Shown one piece after another: positions 57,687 to 64,000 of a stretch of 64,000 nt of DNA. The translations under genes and the position numbers were made by a program. Numbering within the stretch: the stretch's first letter is position 1; the number at the start of each line of letters is the position of its first letter. Source of the stretch: JANXLS01 sp035308565 (GTDB lineage: Bacteria > Planctomycetota > SZUA-567 > H5-PLA8). The notes beneath the pieces are model-generated. The model saw only the letters and a program-made list of their open reading frames with translations, was not told the DNA's origin and searched no databases. The stretch is from assembly GCA_035308565.1 (NCBI GenBank), contig DATGGK010000039.1:1-64000 (forward strand). The letters run 5' to 3'.

Positions 57687-58562
57687 ATGCCTCAGACCCA
57701 GAATCAACAGGCTGGCTGGAAGCCGGCGCTCCGAACACGCACTATCCGAGCTGCTTTCACTTCCGATCCCGACGATGCCTATGCATGGTGGGCGCTTGCC
57801 ACCGGCAAGCTCGAAGTGCCCGGCTGCCGCTTTGAAACGTCGGCGCACCACATTCAGGACATCAACGAAGCGTGCGTGCGCGGCGAATACGACATCGCCG
57901 CGGTGTCGTCCGCCGCGTGGCCAAAATTGGCGGGCAATTATTGTATTCTGCAATCCGGCGCGTCGGTCGGGCGCAACTATGGCCCTGCGCTGGCGACGAA
58001 GCGTCTTGAAGAATCTGAGATCGCGCGCGGCGCGCGCGTCGGCATTCCCGGCGAAATGACCACGGGCGCGCTGCTGCTGCGCCTGTTTTATCCCGGCGTC
58101 AAAACGGTGGCGCTGCGCTTCGATGAAATCGCCGGCGCGATTCTCGAAGACAAAATTGACGCCGGCGTGCTGATTCACGAAGAACTTCTCAACTGGAAAG
58201 CCGCGGGCCTGCGCCGTGTCGCGTGCCTCGGTGAGAAATGGACCGCACACACCGGCCTGCCGTTGACTGTCGGCCTAAACGTGATTCACCGCCGCCTCGG
58301 CTCCGATCTCATGGCCGAACTCAGCCGCGCCATTCGCGAGAGCATGCTGCTGGCTGATGCCCACGAAGCCGAAGCGCTCAAGTGGGCCATGCGCTATTCG
58401 CGCGAAGCCGAACCGGAGATCGGCCGCACATTCATCCGCATGTTCGCCAATGCCGACACCGTGCGCATGGGCGACGATTGCCTGCGCGCGCTCAAAACCA
58501 TGTTCGACATGGCGCATGAGCGCGGCCTGTGCGACGCCGTACCGGAAATTGCGGTCATCTGA
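57687..58562 (+). CDS. mqnD: 1,4-dihydroxy-6-naphthoate synthase (futalosine menaquinone pathway)
   Basis: 291 residues from the ATG at 57687 (GGAAA five bases upstream); an ATG at 57675 is also possible. The periplasmic-binding-protein-like fold of MqnD is recognisable: FTSDPDDAYAWWALATGK, then HHIQDINEACVRGEYDIAAVSSAAWPKL, and GASVGRNYGPALATK. GIPGEMTTGALLLRLFYP and DAGVLIHEELLNWK follow. It converts cyclic dehypoxanthinyl futalosine to 1,4-dihydroxy-6-naphthoate on the way to menaquinone, so this organism likely uses the futalosine route. The first residues (QQAGWKPALRTR) come from a family-C palindrome and are not part of the family core. Other mqn genes are elsewhere. Confidence 0.85.
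   Translation: MPQTQNQQAGWKPALRTRTIRAAFTSDPDDAYAWWALATGKLEVPGCRFETSAHHIQDINEACVRGEYDIAAVSSAAWPKLAGNYCILQSGASVGRNYGPALATKRLEESEIARGARVGIPGEMTTGALLLRLFYPGVKTVALRFDEIAGAILEDKIDAGVLIHEELLNWKAAGLRRVACLGEKWTAHTGLPLTVGLNVIHRRLGSDLMAELSRAIRESMLLADAHEAEALKWAMRYSREAEPEIGRTFIRMFANADTVRMGDDCLRALKTMFDMAHERGLCDAVPEIAVI
57708..57733. repeat. Palindromic repeat family C, single copy in mqnD
   Basis: GGCTGGCTGGAAGCCGGCGC matches one arm of the doublet at 50519-50584 and encodes AGWKPAL. Confidence 0.8.
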
Positions 58563-58572
58563 TTTGTGAGAA

Positions 58573-58615
58573 TGGTCACACAGGGATTCGAACCCCGGAC
58601 CTCGCCGCAGTCCAA
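58573..58615 (-). pseudogene. tRNA 3'-end remnant
   Basis: On the minus strand, GGTCCGGGGTTCGAATCCC continues TGTGTGACCA: a T-arm and the 3' acceptor strand of a tRNA. The matching 5' acceptor strand (GGTCACA) is absent from the next 150 bases, so only the 3' part survives. Confidence 0.55.
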
Positions 58616-58624
58616 CAGCAGCAG

Positions 58625-58731
58625 TGCGAGAGTATGAGGGTGTGAGAGTGTGAGAGTAACGGCGGGGCTGCGCTTCGCGCCGCGACTCTCTCGCTCTCAA
58701 CGCTCTTACTCTCAACTCCGTTACTCTCGTC
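58625..58731. repeat. Inverted tandem-repeat composite
   Basis: GTGAGAG units plus TAACGGCGGGG on the left, GCGCTTCGCGC in the centre, and ACTCTC-type units on the right, the same design as 22506-22640. Gene-free. Confidence 0.8.
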
Positions 58732-58849
58732 AGGCGTGCTGCGCGTCCAATTCGCGCGCCGTGCCATCCGCGTCCATTCGCGATGAATTCACCCGCTCGC
58801 ACAGTCCGCAGCCGTTATAATAAGCAAAGCAACTTAAGGCACCGCGACA

Positions 58850-59935
58850 GTGAACGAAATTTCCGATCCCGACGACCGCCCCTTCGCTCCCGGCATGGCG
58901 ATGAAAATCGCCAAGGACGGCTCCGCCACGTGGTATCGCCCGCCGGCCTTGAAAACGAAATTCGATTTTCCGCGCGCGAAAGAAGGCGGCCCGCAGACGC
59001 TCGACTTCGACATCGGCGAACGCCACCCGGGCAAGCCGCGGCGGCTCGACAAGTATTTGATGGAACGCTTCCCCGGTTATTCGCGCTCGTTTTTGCAGAA
59101 AATGATCAAAGACCAGTGCGTATTGATCGACGGACGCCCCGTCAAAGCCAGCCGGCATATTCTCGCGGGCGAGAGAATCAAAGTGATTCTCTTCCCCGGC
59201 GGCGCAAAGATCGCGGAGGACATTCCGTTTCAAGTCGTCTACGAAGACGCGCACATCCTCGCGTTGATCAAGCCCGCCGGCGTGCTGGTCCATCCCGCGC
59301 GCGGACACAAAACCGGCACGCTCTACAACGGCCTGCTCCATTATTACAAAGACAAGCGCGCCGCCGATCCGTCGTTCCACATCGGCACGATTCACCGCCT
59401 CGACGAACAGACCAGCGGCATCATGATCTACGCGCTCTGCCCCAAAGCCCACGGCGAATTGACGCGCCAATTCGAAAACCGCCTCGTGCGCAAAACGTAT
59501 CTGTGCCTCGTGCATGGCCGCGCCGCGTTCGACGAAACGACGTTCACCGGCGCGATCGGCATCGATCCGAAAAACCGTCTGCGCGTGTCCATCGACGGCC
59601 TGGAATCGCGCAAAGCCGAAACGAAATTCGTGAAGCTCGCCGAATCCACCTGCGGCGAATTCACGCTGTTGCGCGCCTTCCCGCACACCGGCCGCACGCA
59701 CCAAATCCGCATCCACGCCGCCGCGCTCGGCCACCCGCTCGCCGGCGACCCGCTGTACGGCGGATCGAAAGAACACGACTCCTTCGGCGGCATCGTCACG
59801 CGCGTCTGCCTGCACGCCGAGACGCTCGCCATTGCGCACCCGGTCACGGGCGAACCGATGCTGCTGAGCGCGCCGCTGCCGGAGGATTTCAAGAGGATTT
59901 TGGAGGCGGTGGGGATTGGGGCGGGGAAAGGGTAG
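58850..59935 (+). CDS. RluA/RluD-family pseudouridine synthase
   Basis: 361 residues with a GTG start (AAGG about ten bases upstream). An N-terminal extension of about 60 residues (TWYRPPALKTKFDF) precedes an S4 RNA-binding domain (RRLDKYLMERFPGYSRSFLQKMIKDQCVLIDGRPVK). The catalytic domain follows with Asp in IHRLDEQTSGIMIYA, then RKTYLCLVHG, and HTGRTHQIRIHAAALGHPLAGDPLYGG. It isomerises uridines in 23S rRNA or tRNA; the exact site is unknown. The N-terminal extension is not typical of RluD and may be lineage-specific. Cytoplasmic. Confidence 0.93.
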   Translation: MNEISDPDDRPFAPGMAMKIAKDGSATWYRPPALKTKFDFPRAKEGGPQTLDFDIGERHPGKPRRLDKYLMERFPGYSRSFLQKMIKDQCVLIDGRPVKASRHILAGERIKVILFPGGAKIAEDIPFQVVYEDAHILALIKPAGVLVHPARGHKTGTLYNGLLHYYKDKRAADPSFHIGTIHRLDEQTSGIMIYALCPKAHGELTRQFENRLVRKTYLCLVHGRAAFDETTFTGAIGIDPKNRLRVSIDGLESRKAETKFVKLAESTCGEFTLLRAFPHTGRTHQIRIHAAALGHPLAGDPLYGGSKEHDSFGGIVTRVCLHAETLAIAHPVTGEPMLLSAPLPEDFKRILEAVGIGAGKG

Positions 59936-59942
59936 AATGCTT

Positions 59943-60137
59943 TTAAAGCAGCGCGATGGCTGATGGAACCGGCTCGCTGTGCGCCTTCAAACTTTCGAAA
60001 TACGCGGCGATGGCTTTCTTTGCATTCTCCAACGCTTCCACACGCGTTTTGCCTTCGGAAATACAACCAGGCAAAGAAGGAACTTCAGCCACGAAAACGC
60101 CATCTTCGTCCGGCTCAATCAATACACGGTATTTCAT
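59943..60137 (-). CDS. HicB-family protein without adjacent HicA
   Basis: 64 residues with GGAG seven bases before the ATG. MKYRVLIEPDEDGVFVAEVPSLPGCISEGKTRVEALENAKKAIAAY spans the HicB partial RNase H-like fold (pieces: VFVAEVPSLPGC, TRVEALENAKKAI). HicB is the antitoxin of HicAB systems or a free-standing domain. No HicA-like frame (small, basic, with a GSH motif) is found within several hundred bases on either side, so this is an orphan. The C-terminal DNA-binding domain of longer HicB proteins is missing. Convergent with the pseudouridine synthase. Confidence 0.85.
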   Translation of the reverse strand: MKYRVLIEPDEDGVFVAEVPSLPGCISEGKTRVEALENAKKAIAAYFESLKAHSEPVPSAIALL

Positions 60138-60189
60138 GTTAGTTCTCCATTCTCTGAATAAAGGTTAATCCAGACGCATGGCGACTCAA

Positions 60190-60219
60190 ACAAAAAATGC
60201 GAGCCCTTTCGCTCGCATT
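60190..60219 (-). terminator. Rho-independent terminator
   Basis: On the minus strand AATGCGAGC and GCTCGCATT form a nine-pair stem around GAAAGG, followed by TTTTG. It lies 37 bases past the basic protein gene. Confidence 0.9.
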
Positions 60220-60255
60220 CCCCCTCCGTCTTGAATCTCCCCAGCCGCCCAAACC

Positions 60256-60567
60256 TCACTCCTTCTTCTCCCCTTCAGCAGCCGCAGCCGCGGGAGCCGC
60301 CGCCGCCGGCGCGGGCGGTTTGATCCCGGTCTTGTGCGGCTGCAAGCGGTACGCCTCCGACAGCAGCTTGCGTTGCGCGCGCTTCAAACGCTTTTTGGCG
60401 ACGCGCAGCTTCGGATCGAAGCGGTTCACTTTGCCGTCTTTGGTCGCGGCTTCTTTGCGCTTGGACAGCTTCGCCTTGCGGTCCTCAACTAATTTGTTGA
60501 TCGCGATCACGCTCTTCACATCCGCCGGAGGCTTGGGATGCGGCTTCTTTTCCTTTGACTTCGCCAT
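60256..60567 (-). CDS. Small highly basic protein, possibly nucleic-acid associated
   Basis: 103 residues from the ATG complementary to 60565-60567 (MAKSKEKKPHPKPP); alternative GTG starts lie a few codons upstream, and none has a convincing ribosome-binding site. The centre is a basic helix (INKLVEDRKAKLSKRKEAAT, LRVAKKRLKRAQRKLLSEAY), and the C-terminus an Ala/Pro run followed by EGEKKE. The composition resembles histone-H1-like or ribosome-associated proteins, but I know no family. Monocistronic with a strong terminator. Confidence 0.65.
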   Translation of the reverse strand: MAKSKEKKPHPKPPADVKSVIAINKLVEDRKAKLSKRKEAATKDGKVNRFDPKLRVAKKRLKRAQRKLLSEAYRLQPHKTGIKPPAPAAAAPAAAAAEGEKKE

Positions 60568-60801
60568 GGGGCTTTTAGACACCTTTCGCACAGGAGCTTG
60601 AAATTGAAAGCGCGCATGATAGCCCAACCCGCCCGAAATTCAACGCGAAGATGCCAAAATAATTCCTGCCTGGAGTCTGGCTTTTAGCAGCAAAAATGCT
60701 ACACTCGCGTCTTCATTTGATCGTTTGCACTCGTTTCGTCCGGCCGCGCTCGCCCAACGCGAACGCGCGCAAGTTGTCACTACGCTGGTTGGGGGTGAAG
60801 T

Positions 60802-63075
60802 ATGTGGCGTCATTTGATCTTGATCGGTTTGGCGATTAGCGCGGGTTTGTTGAGCGCGGCGTCCGTGATGGAACGCAACGGAACGCCGCCGCAAGTGCCC
60901 GGCGCCGGCGCCGACGGCGGCCATGATAATTTGTTTTATGAGCTCAACGAACAGATTCAGCAGCAGGATATGAAGGTCAAGCGCTCCGACAAGGACTTTT
61001 TGAACGACCTCTATAAGGACCACCCTCCCACTCGAAATCTCGCCACTCCCGCCGCCGCCGCTGTCTGCCCCATTTGCAAACAAAAATACGCCCGGCATGG
61101 CGAACCTGGTTTCCGCTGCATCCCAGTCGATGGCGACGGCAATCCACTCCCCTTTCCTGAAATCGTCTGGAAAAAAGTCCAATGCCCTTGTTGCGGCGTG
61201 GATTTCAAAGCCCCCAAGCCCGGCAACACAAACGCAAAAGCCGGCATGGACCGCGACTTTTGCATCCACAGCGTCGGCGTCACCGCCGTGTACAGCAACG
61301 TGTGGACATGCCCTGAATGCGGGTACGCCGCGCTGGTCGATTCCTTCGGACTGTCATGGGACGGTACGCCAATATCGCCTGAAACCAAGAATTTCGTTCA
61401 GAAAGAAATTCGGCCGGTCATGTTCAAACGCATGTGCCGCCTGACTGGAATCCGCGAGGACGCGATCAACAAGCCGGACCCCCGCGGATTAATGCGTTTT
61501 GCTGAATTAACCAAGGAAGAAGAATGGATGATGTCGCAGGACTTGATCAGCGATTGGATCAAATACGACAATGCCATCAAAATTTATAAGCAGCAGAAAG
61601 CCCCCCACGCATTGATGGCGCGGCTTTACCTTGAGTCCGCGTACGCGTGCCGGCACGAATTGGCCGGCGACATTGCCATTCCGGCGCTGATGCAGGAAAT
61701 TGAAGTTCGGCTTGGCATGGCACTGCGCCTCATTAATCACGATCTCACAGCCGCTTCGTACCAGGTTCGGCGCGATCACAACCAAGCCTCCATGCTCGAC
61801 CCCAATCGTATGGAGACCGACCCGTCCGTGCTCGCCGAAGCGGCCGAACTGATCGTCGAACTGGGCGAAATCGACGGAGACACCTACCAAGCCGAAGCGC
61901 GCCTCAACAACAGACCCGTTGACCGCAGCAAATTCTATTCGAAAATCGATATGTTCGTTTTGCGCCTGCGCTTCGCCGGAATATTGGATCGCCTCGGCAA
62001 GATGGACCAGGCGCGCCGAAATCTGGATATGGCTGCGTCTCTGATCAACACGGCAAAACTAGCTGGCGACGAAAATATCGCGCTCCCTCGGGAGGCAATG
62101 GAAATCATCGATAAACAATTCAAGCACCTGGCCGACTATGTTGACGATCGCAAAGGCTGCATCGCATTCGAAAAGGAGTGCCTCAACCGCGCGATGTGGG
62201 AGAGCCTGCTCGCGCTCGACCAAAAAAGCATCCATTTCCGCGACAAAAATAACCTCGTCGCCCCGCCCGAAAAAGGCGCGCTGGAGCCGGCCATGTCCGC
62301 GTACATGATTGGCGAACTCGCGCGCCGCTGCGACGACCGCCTCACCGCCTCGGCTTTCCTCGCCGCCGCCGACGCGCTATATGTGAAACAACTGACCGAG
62401 CTCGAAAAGGAAGAAGACGCCCTCGCGCCCGCCAAAGATCTGCCCGACTCCAAAGCCGCGCTGGAACGTGCCAGGCAACTCCGCCAATCCTGGACGGCCA
62501 TGCGTAACTGGACCAGCGAGCAACTCACGCTCGCCCTTCAGCCTCACAAAGACGAGGCGCCCGTCTCATCCCAAATCGACGACAGAGTCAAACAGGTGTT
62601 GAATCTGATCCTTCAAGCTGGCGGCGTTGATTCCGCCGCCTTTAAAATCCCCGCGCCCATCGAACCAAAGATAGCTCCCGCGCCAGAAGTCAAGGCTGTT
62701 GCCAAAACTGCGTTGCCCGCGGTAACGCAAGCCGCGCCGAGACTCGATCCATCCGTCTCCACCGGCTCCCTCAAAACCCGCGAAGAACTCTACAAAATGT
62801 ACTACGCCGCCATCGTCCGCTACGTGAAGGAGAAAGGCGCCAATCCGAAATCACTTTCCGCGCTCGTCGAAGGCAATTACGTCCCGCGCGATAATGCCTG
62901 CCTCACCGAAAAAGGCAACCTCATCTGCCCCGAAACGCATGAGGCGCTTCAGTATTTTTCGCAATTCGATCTGGGTAATGCCGACCAGATGGTCCTCTTT
63001 CAAACCATCAATACCAAGAACGGGCGGAATCTTTTCGCCGACGGCAAGGTCGGCAATATGTCCAAGCGGAATTAG
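60802..63075 (+). CDS. Exported or membrane-tethered DUF2225-like protein with zinc-ribbon cysteines
   Basis: 757 residues with an N-terminal hydrophobic segment (LILIGLAISAGLLSAASVM). Residues 88-180 hold three Cys pairs: AVCPICKQKY, VQCPCCGVDF and TCPECGY, with HSVGVTAVYSNVW between, as in DUF2225. Residues 180-490 are helical with TPR-like character (AKLAGDENIALPREAMEI, LADYVDDRKGCIAFEKECLN). An Ala/Pro-rich linker (about 620-660) leads to a C-terminal segment (REELYKMYYAAIVRYVKEKG, VPRDNACLTEKGNLICPETH) resembling pseudopilin-like or substrate-region domains. Function unknown. The Cys set suggests a zinc site if cytoplasmic, or disulfides if exported. Confidence 0.8.
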   Translation: MWRHLILIGLAISAGLLSAASVMERNGTPPQVPGAGADGGHDNLFYELNEQIQQQDMKVKRSDKDFLNDLYKDHPPTRNLATPAAAAVCPICKQKYARHGEPGFRCIPVDGDGNPLPFPEIVWKKVQCPCCGVDFKAPKPGNTNAKAGMDRDFCIHSVGVTAVYSNVWTCPECGYAALVDSFGLSWDGTPISPETKNFVQKEIRPVMFKRMCRLTGIREDAINKPDPRGLMRFAELTKEEEWMMSQDLISDWIKYDNAIKIYKQQKAPHALMARLYLESAYACRHELAGDIAIPALMQEIEVRLGMALRLINHDLTAASYQVRRDHNQASMLDPNRMETDPSVLAEAAELIVELGEIDGDTYQAEARLNNRPVDRSKFYSKIDMFVLRLRFAGILDRLGKMDQARRNLDMAASLINTAKLAGDENIALPREAMEIIDKQFKHLADYVDDRKGCIAFEKECLNRAMWESLLALDQKSIHFRDKNNLVAPPEKGALEPAMSAYMIGELARRCDDRLTASAFLAAADALYVKQLTELEKEEDALAPAKDLPDSKAALERARQLRQSWTAMRNWTSEQLTLALQPHKDEAPVSSQIDDRVKQVLNLILQAGGVDSAAFKIPAPIEPKIAPAPEVKAVAKTALPAVTQAAPRLDPSVSTGSLKTREELYKMYYAAIVRYVKEKGANPKSLSALVEGNYVPRDNACLTEKGNLICPETHEALQYFSQFDLGNADQMVLFQTINTKNGRNLFADGKVGNMSKRN

Positions 63076-63098
63076 TGCAACGCTGAACGCCCCCTCGT

Positions 63099-63122
63099 AG
63101 AACGGAGCTCCCGCTCCGTTCT
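63099..63122. repeat. Ten-base-pair inverted repeat
   Basis: AGAACGGAGC and GCTCCGTTCT around TCCC in the 85-base spacer before the synthase. There is no U-run, so it may be another dispersed palindrome. Confidence 0.6.
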
Positions 63123-63160
63123 CTTCACGGCGCGTCTCATTTCAGGATCCAATTTCCACT

Positions 63161-64000
63161 ATGCTCTCGCTTGACGATTCCTACGCGCTCTGCGATAAAA
63201 TTACTGCCGAACGTGCCCGCAATTTTCACTTCGCTTTTAGCGTTTTGCCCAAAGAACGCTACAAAGGCATCTGCGCGCTCTACGCCTTCACCCGCACCGC
63301 CGACGATCTTTCCGACGACGAAAACGACCCCTCGAAAGCGCTCGACAACGCCCGCCGCTGGCGCGAAACCTTCGACGCCGCGCTGACCGGCGACACCTCG
63401 CGCCACGCGATCATGCCCGCCGTCGCCGACACCTTCGCGCGCTGCAAAATTCCGCCAGAATTCATGCACGACCTGATCACCGGCACCGAAATGGACGCGC
63501 GCCAAAACCGCTACGCCGCCTGGGCCGACACGTACCTCTATTGCTACCGCGTCGCCTCCGTGATCGGCATGATGACCATCCACGTCTTCGGCTTCGACGA
63601 CCCGCGCGCCATCCCGCTCGCCGAAAAAATGGGCGTCGCCTTCCAGATGACCAACATCCTCCGCGACATCAAGGAAGACGCAGGGCGCAACCGCATTTAC
63701 CTGCCGCTCGAAGACCTCGCCGCGCACGACATTTCCGAAGCGCAATTCCTCGCCTGCGAAAACACGCTCGCGCTGCGCAAACTGATCCGCTTCGAAACCG
63801 ACCGCGCGTGGGCGTATTACGAGGAAGGCCAGGCCCTGATTCCGATGATCCATCCGGAAAGCCGCGACGCGCTCGGCAGCCTCGTCGCGATCTACAAACG
63901 CCTGCTCGAAGAAATCAAGCGCCGCGACTACGACGTGTTTTCAAAACGCGTCAGCCTGAGCGCCGCCGAAAAACTCAGCCTCGCCGCCGGCATGGCCTGG
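63161..64000 (+). CDS. Squalene/phytoene synthase (3' end outside window)
   Basis: 280 residues are visible and the frame is open at the window edge. AGGA lies about eleven bases before the ATG. The trans-isoprenyl synthase fold is clear: FHFAFSVLPKERYKGICALYAFTRTADDLSDD contains the first Asp-rich motif, and YCYRVASVIGMM follows. The second motif, QMTNILRDIKEDAGRNRIYLP, matches the squalene/phytoene family (NILRD..ED..RGR.YLP). It condenses two prenyl diphosphates head to head, giving squalene/presqualene (HpnC/HpnD type) or phytoene. Without the rest of the locus the product cannot be decided; hopanoid synthesis would fit the HpnN-like exporter 12 kb upstream. Confidence 0.92.
   Translation, partial: MLSLDDSYALCDKITAERARNFHFAFSVLPKERYKGICALYAFTRTADDLSDDENDPSKALDNARRWRETFDAALTGDTSRHAIMPAVADTFARCKIPPEFMHDLITGTEMDARQNRYAAWADTYLYCYRVASVIGMMTIHVFGFDDPRAIPLAEKMGVAFQMTNILRDIKEDAGRNRIYLPLEDLAAHDISEAQFLACENTLALRKLIRFETDRAWAYYEEGQALIPMIHPESRDALGSLVAIYKRLLEEIKRRDYDVFSKRVSLSAAEKLSLAAGMAW

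Noticed and set aside
58573..58700. Complete tRNA gene on the minus strand
   Set aside because: T-arm and 3' acceptor are present, but no matching 5' acceptor or D-arm can be found; kept as a remnant.
59400..60400. HicAB toxin-antitoxin pair
   Set aside because: Only HicB is identifiable; no small basic HicA-like frame on either strand nearby.

Overview
The window comes from a GC-rich (roughly 60%) Gram-negative-type (diderm) bacterium. The overall gene style resembles the PVC/Planctomycetes-Verrucomicrobia-Lentisphaerae-Sumerlaeota part of the tree: a large transmembrane Ser/Thr kinase, a mitochondrial-type aconitase, secreted proteins with long low-complexity parts, a futalosine-pathway menaquinone gene, a squalene/phytoene synthase, and very many short repeats in spacers. 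No rRNA or ribosomal protein cluster is present, so the placement is a guess.

Layout. 1-1 kb: a secreted KA-repeat protein whose start codon is cut by one base. 1.1-3.5 kb: a compositionally distinct two-gene cassette, a PD-(D/E)XK nuclease candidate abutting a DNA methyltransferase, read here as a restriction-modification system. 3.6-15.7 kb: minus-strand genes (Spy-like periplasmic protein, exported proteins, Dabb protein, U32/RlhA-like protein, aconitase, TPR/HEAT protein, and a mandelate-racemase-like enzyme paired with a LarA-like protein). 16-23 kb: YhaM-like 3'-5' exoribonuclease, MFS transporter, SAM methyltransferase and a second LarA-like protein. 23-27 kb: a Cys-rich LysM lipoprotein and an 898-residue secreted protein with phage-tail-fibre-like repeats. 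27.1-28.9 kb: a low-GC HExxH protein, a dense repeat island and a parS-like palindrome. 29-37 kb: a three-gene MdtABC-like RND efflux operon behind a TetR-type palindrome. 37-48 kb: a GH51-like glycosidase, a secreted HEAT/coiled-coil protein, a GntR-controlled ABC exporter and the Ser/Thr kinase. 48-64 kb: ribD, tRNA-Gln, an MMPL/HpnN-like exporter, a five-gene overlapping operon (thioredoxin, SCP2, PaaK-like ligase, alpha/beta hydrolase, class III aminotransferase), a lipoprotein, mqnD, a pseudouridine synthase, an orphan HicB, a DUF2225-like protein and the start of a squalene/phytoene synthase.

The most striking non-gene signal is repeat biology. At least thirteen spacers carry degenerate short tandem repeats, mostly with 7-base units, several folded as inverted pairs between convergent genes. 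At least six families of short palindromic (REP/REPIN-like) elements are scattered through spacers. Several of them sit inside reading frames without breaking them: three different families in the U32 gene, one in the MMPL exporter, one in the SCP2 gene and one at the N-terminus of MqnD. The best candidates for something undescribed are these in-frame palindromic insertions, the five-gene SCP2/ligase/aminotransferase operon and the nuclease-methyltransferase pair.
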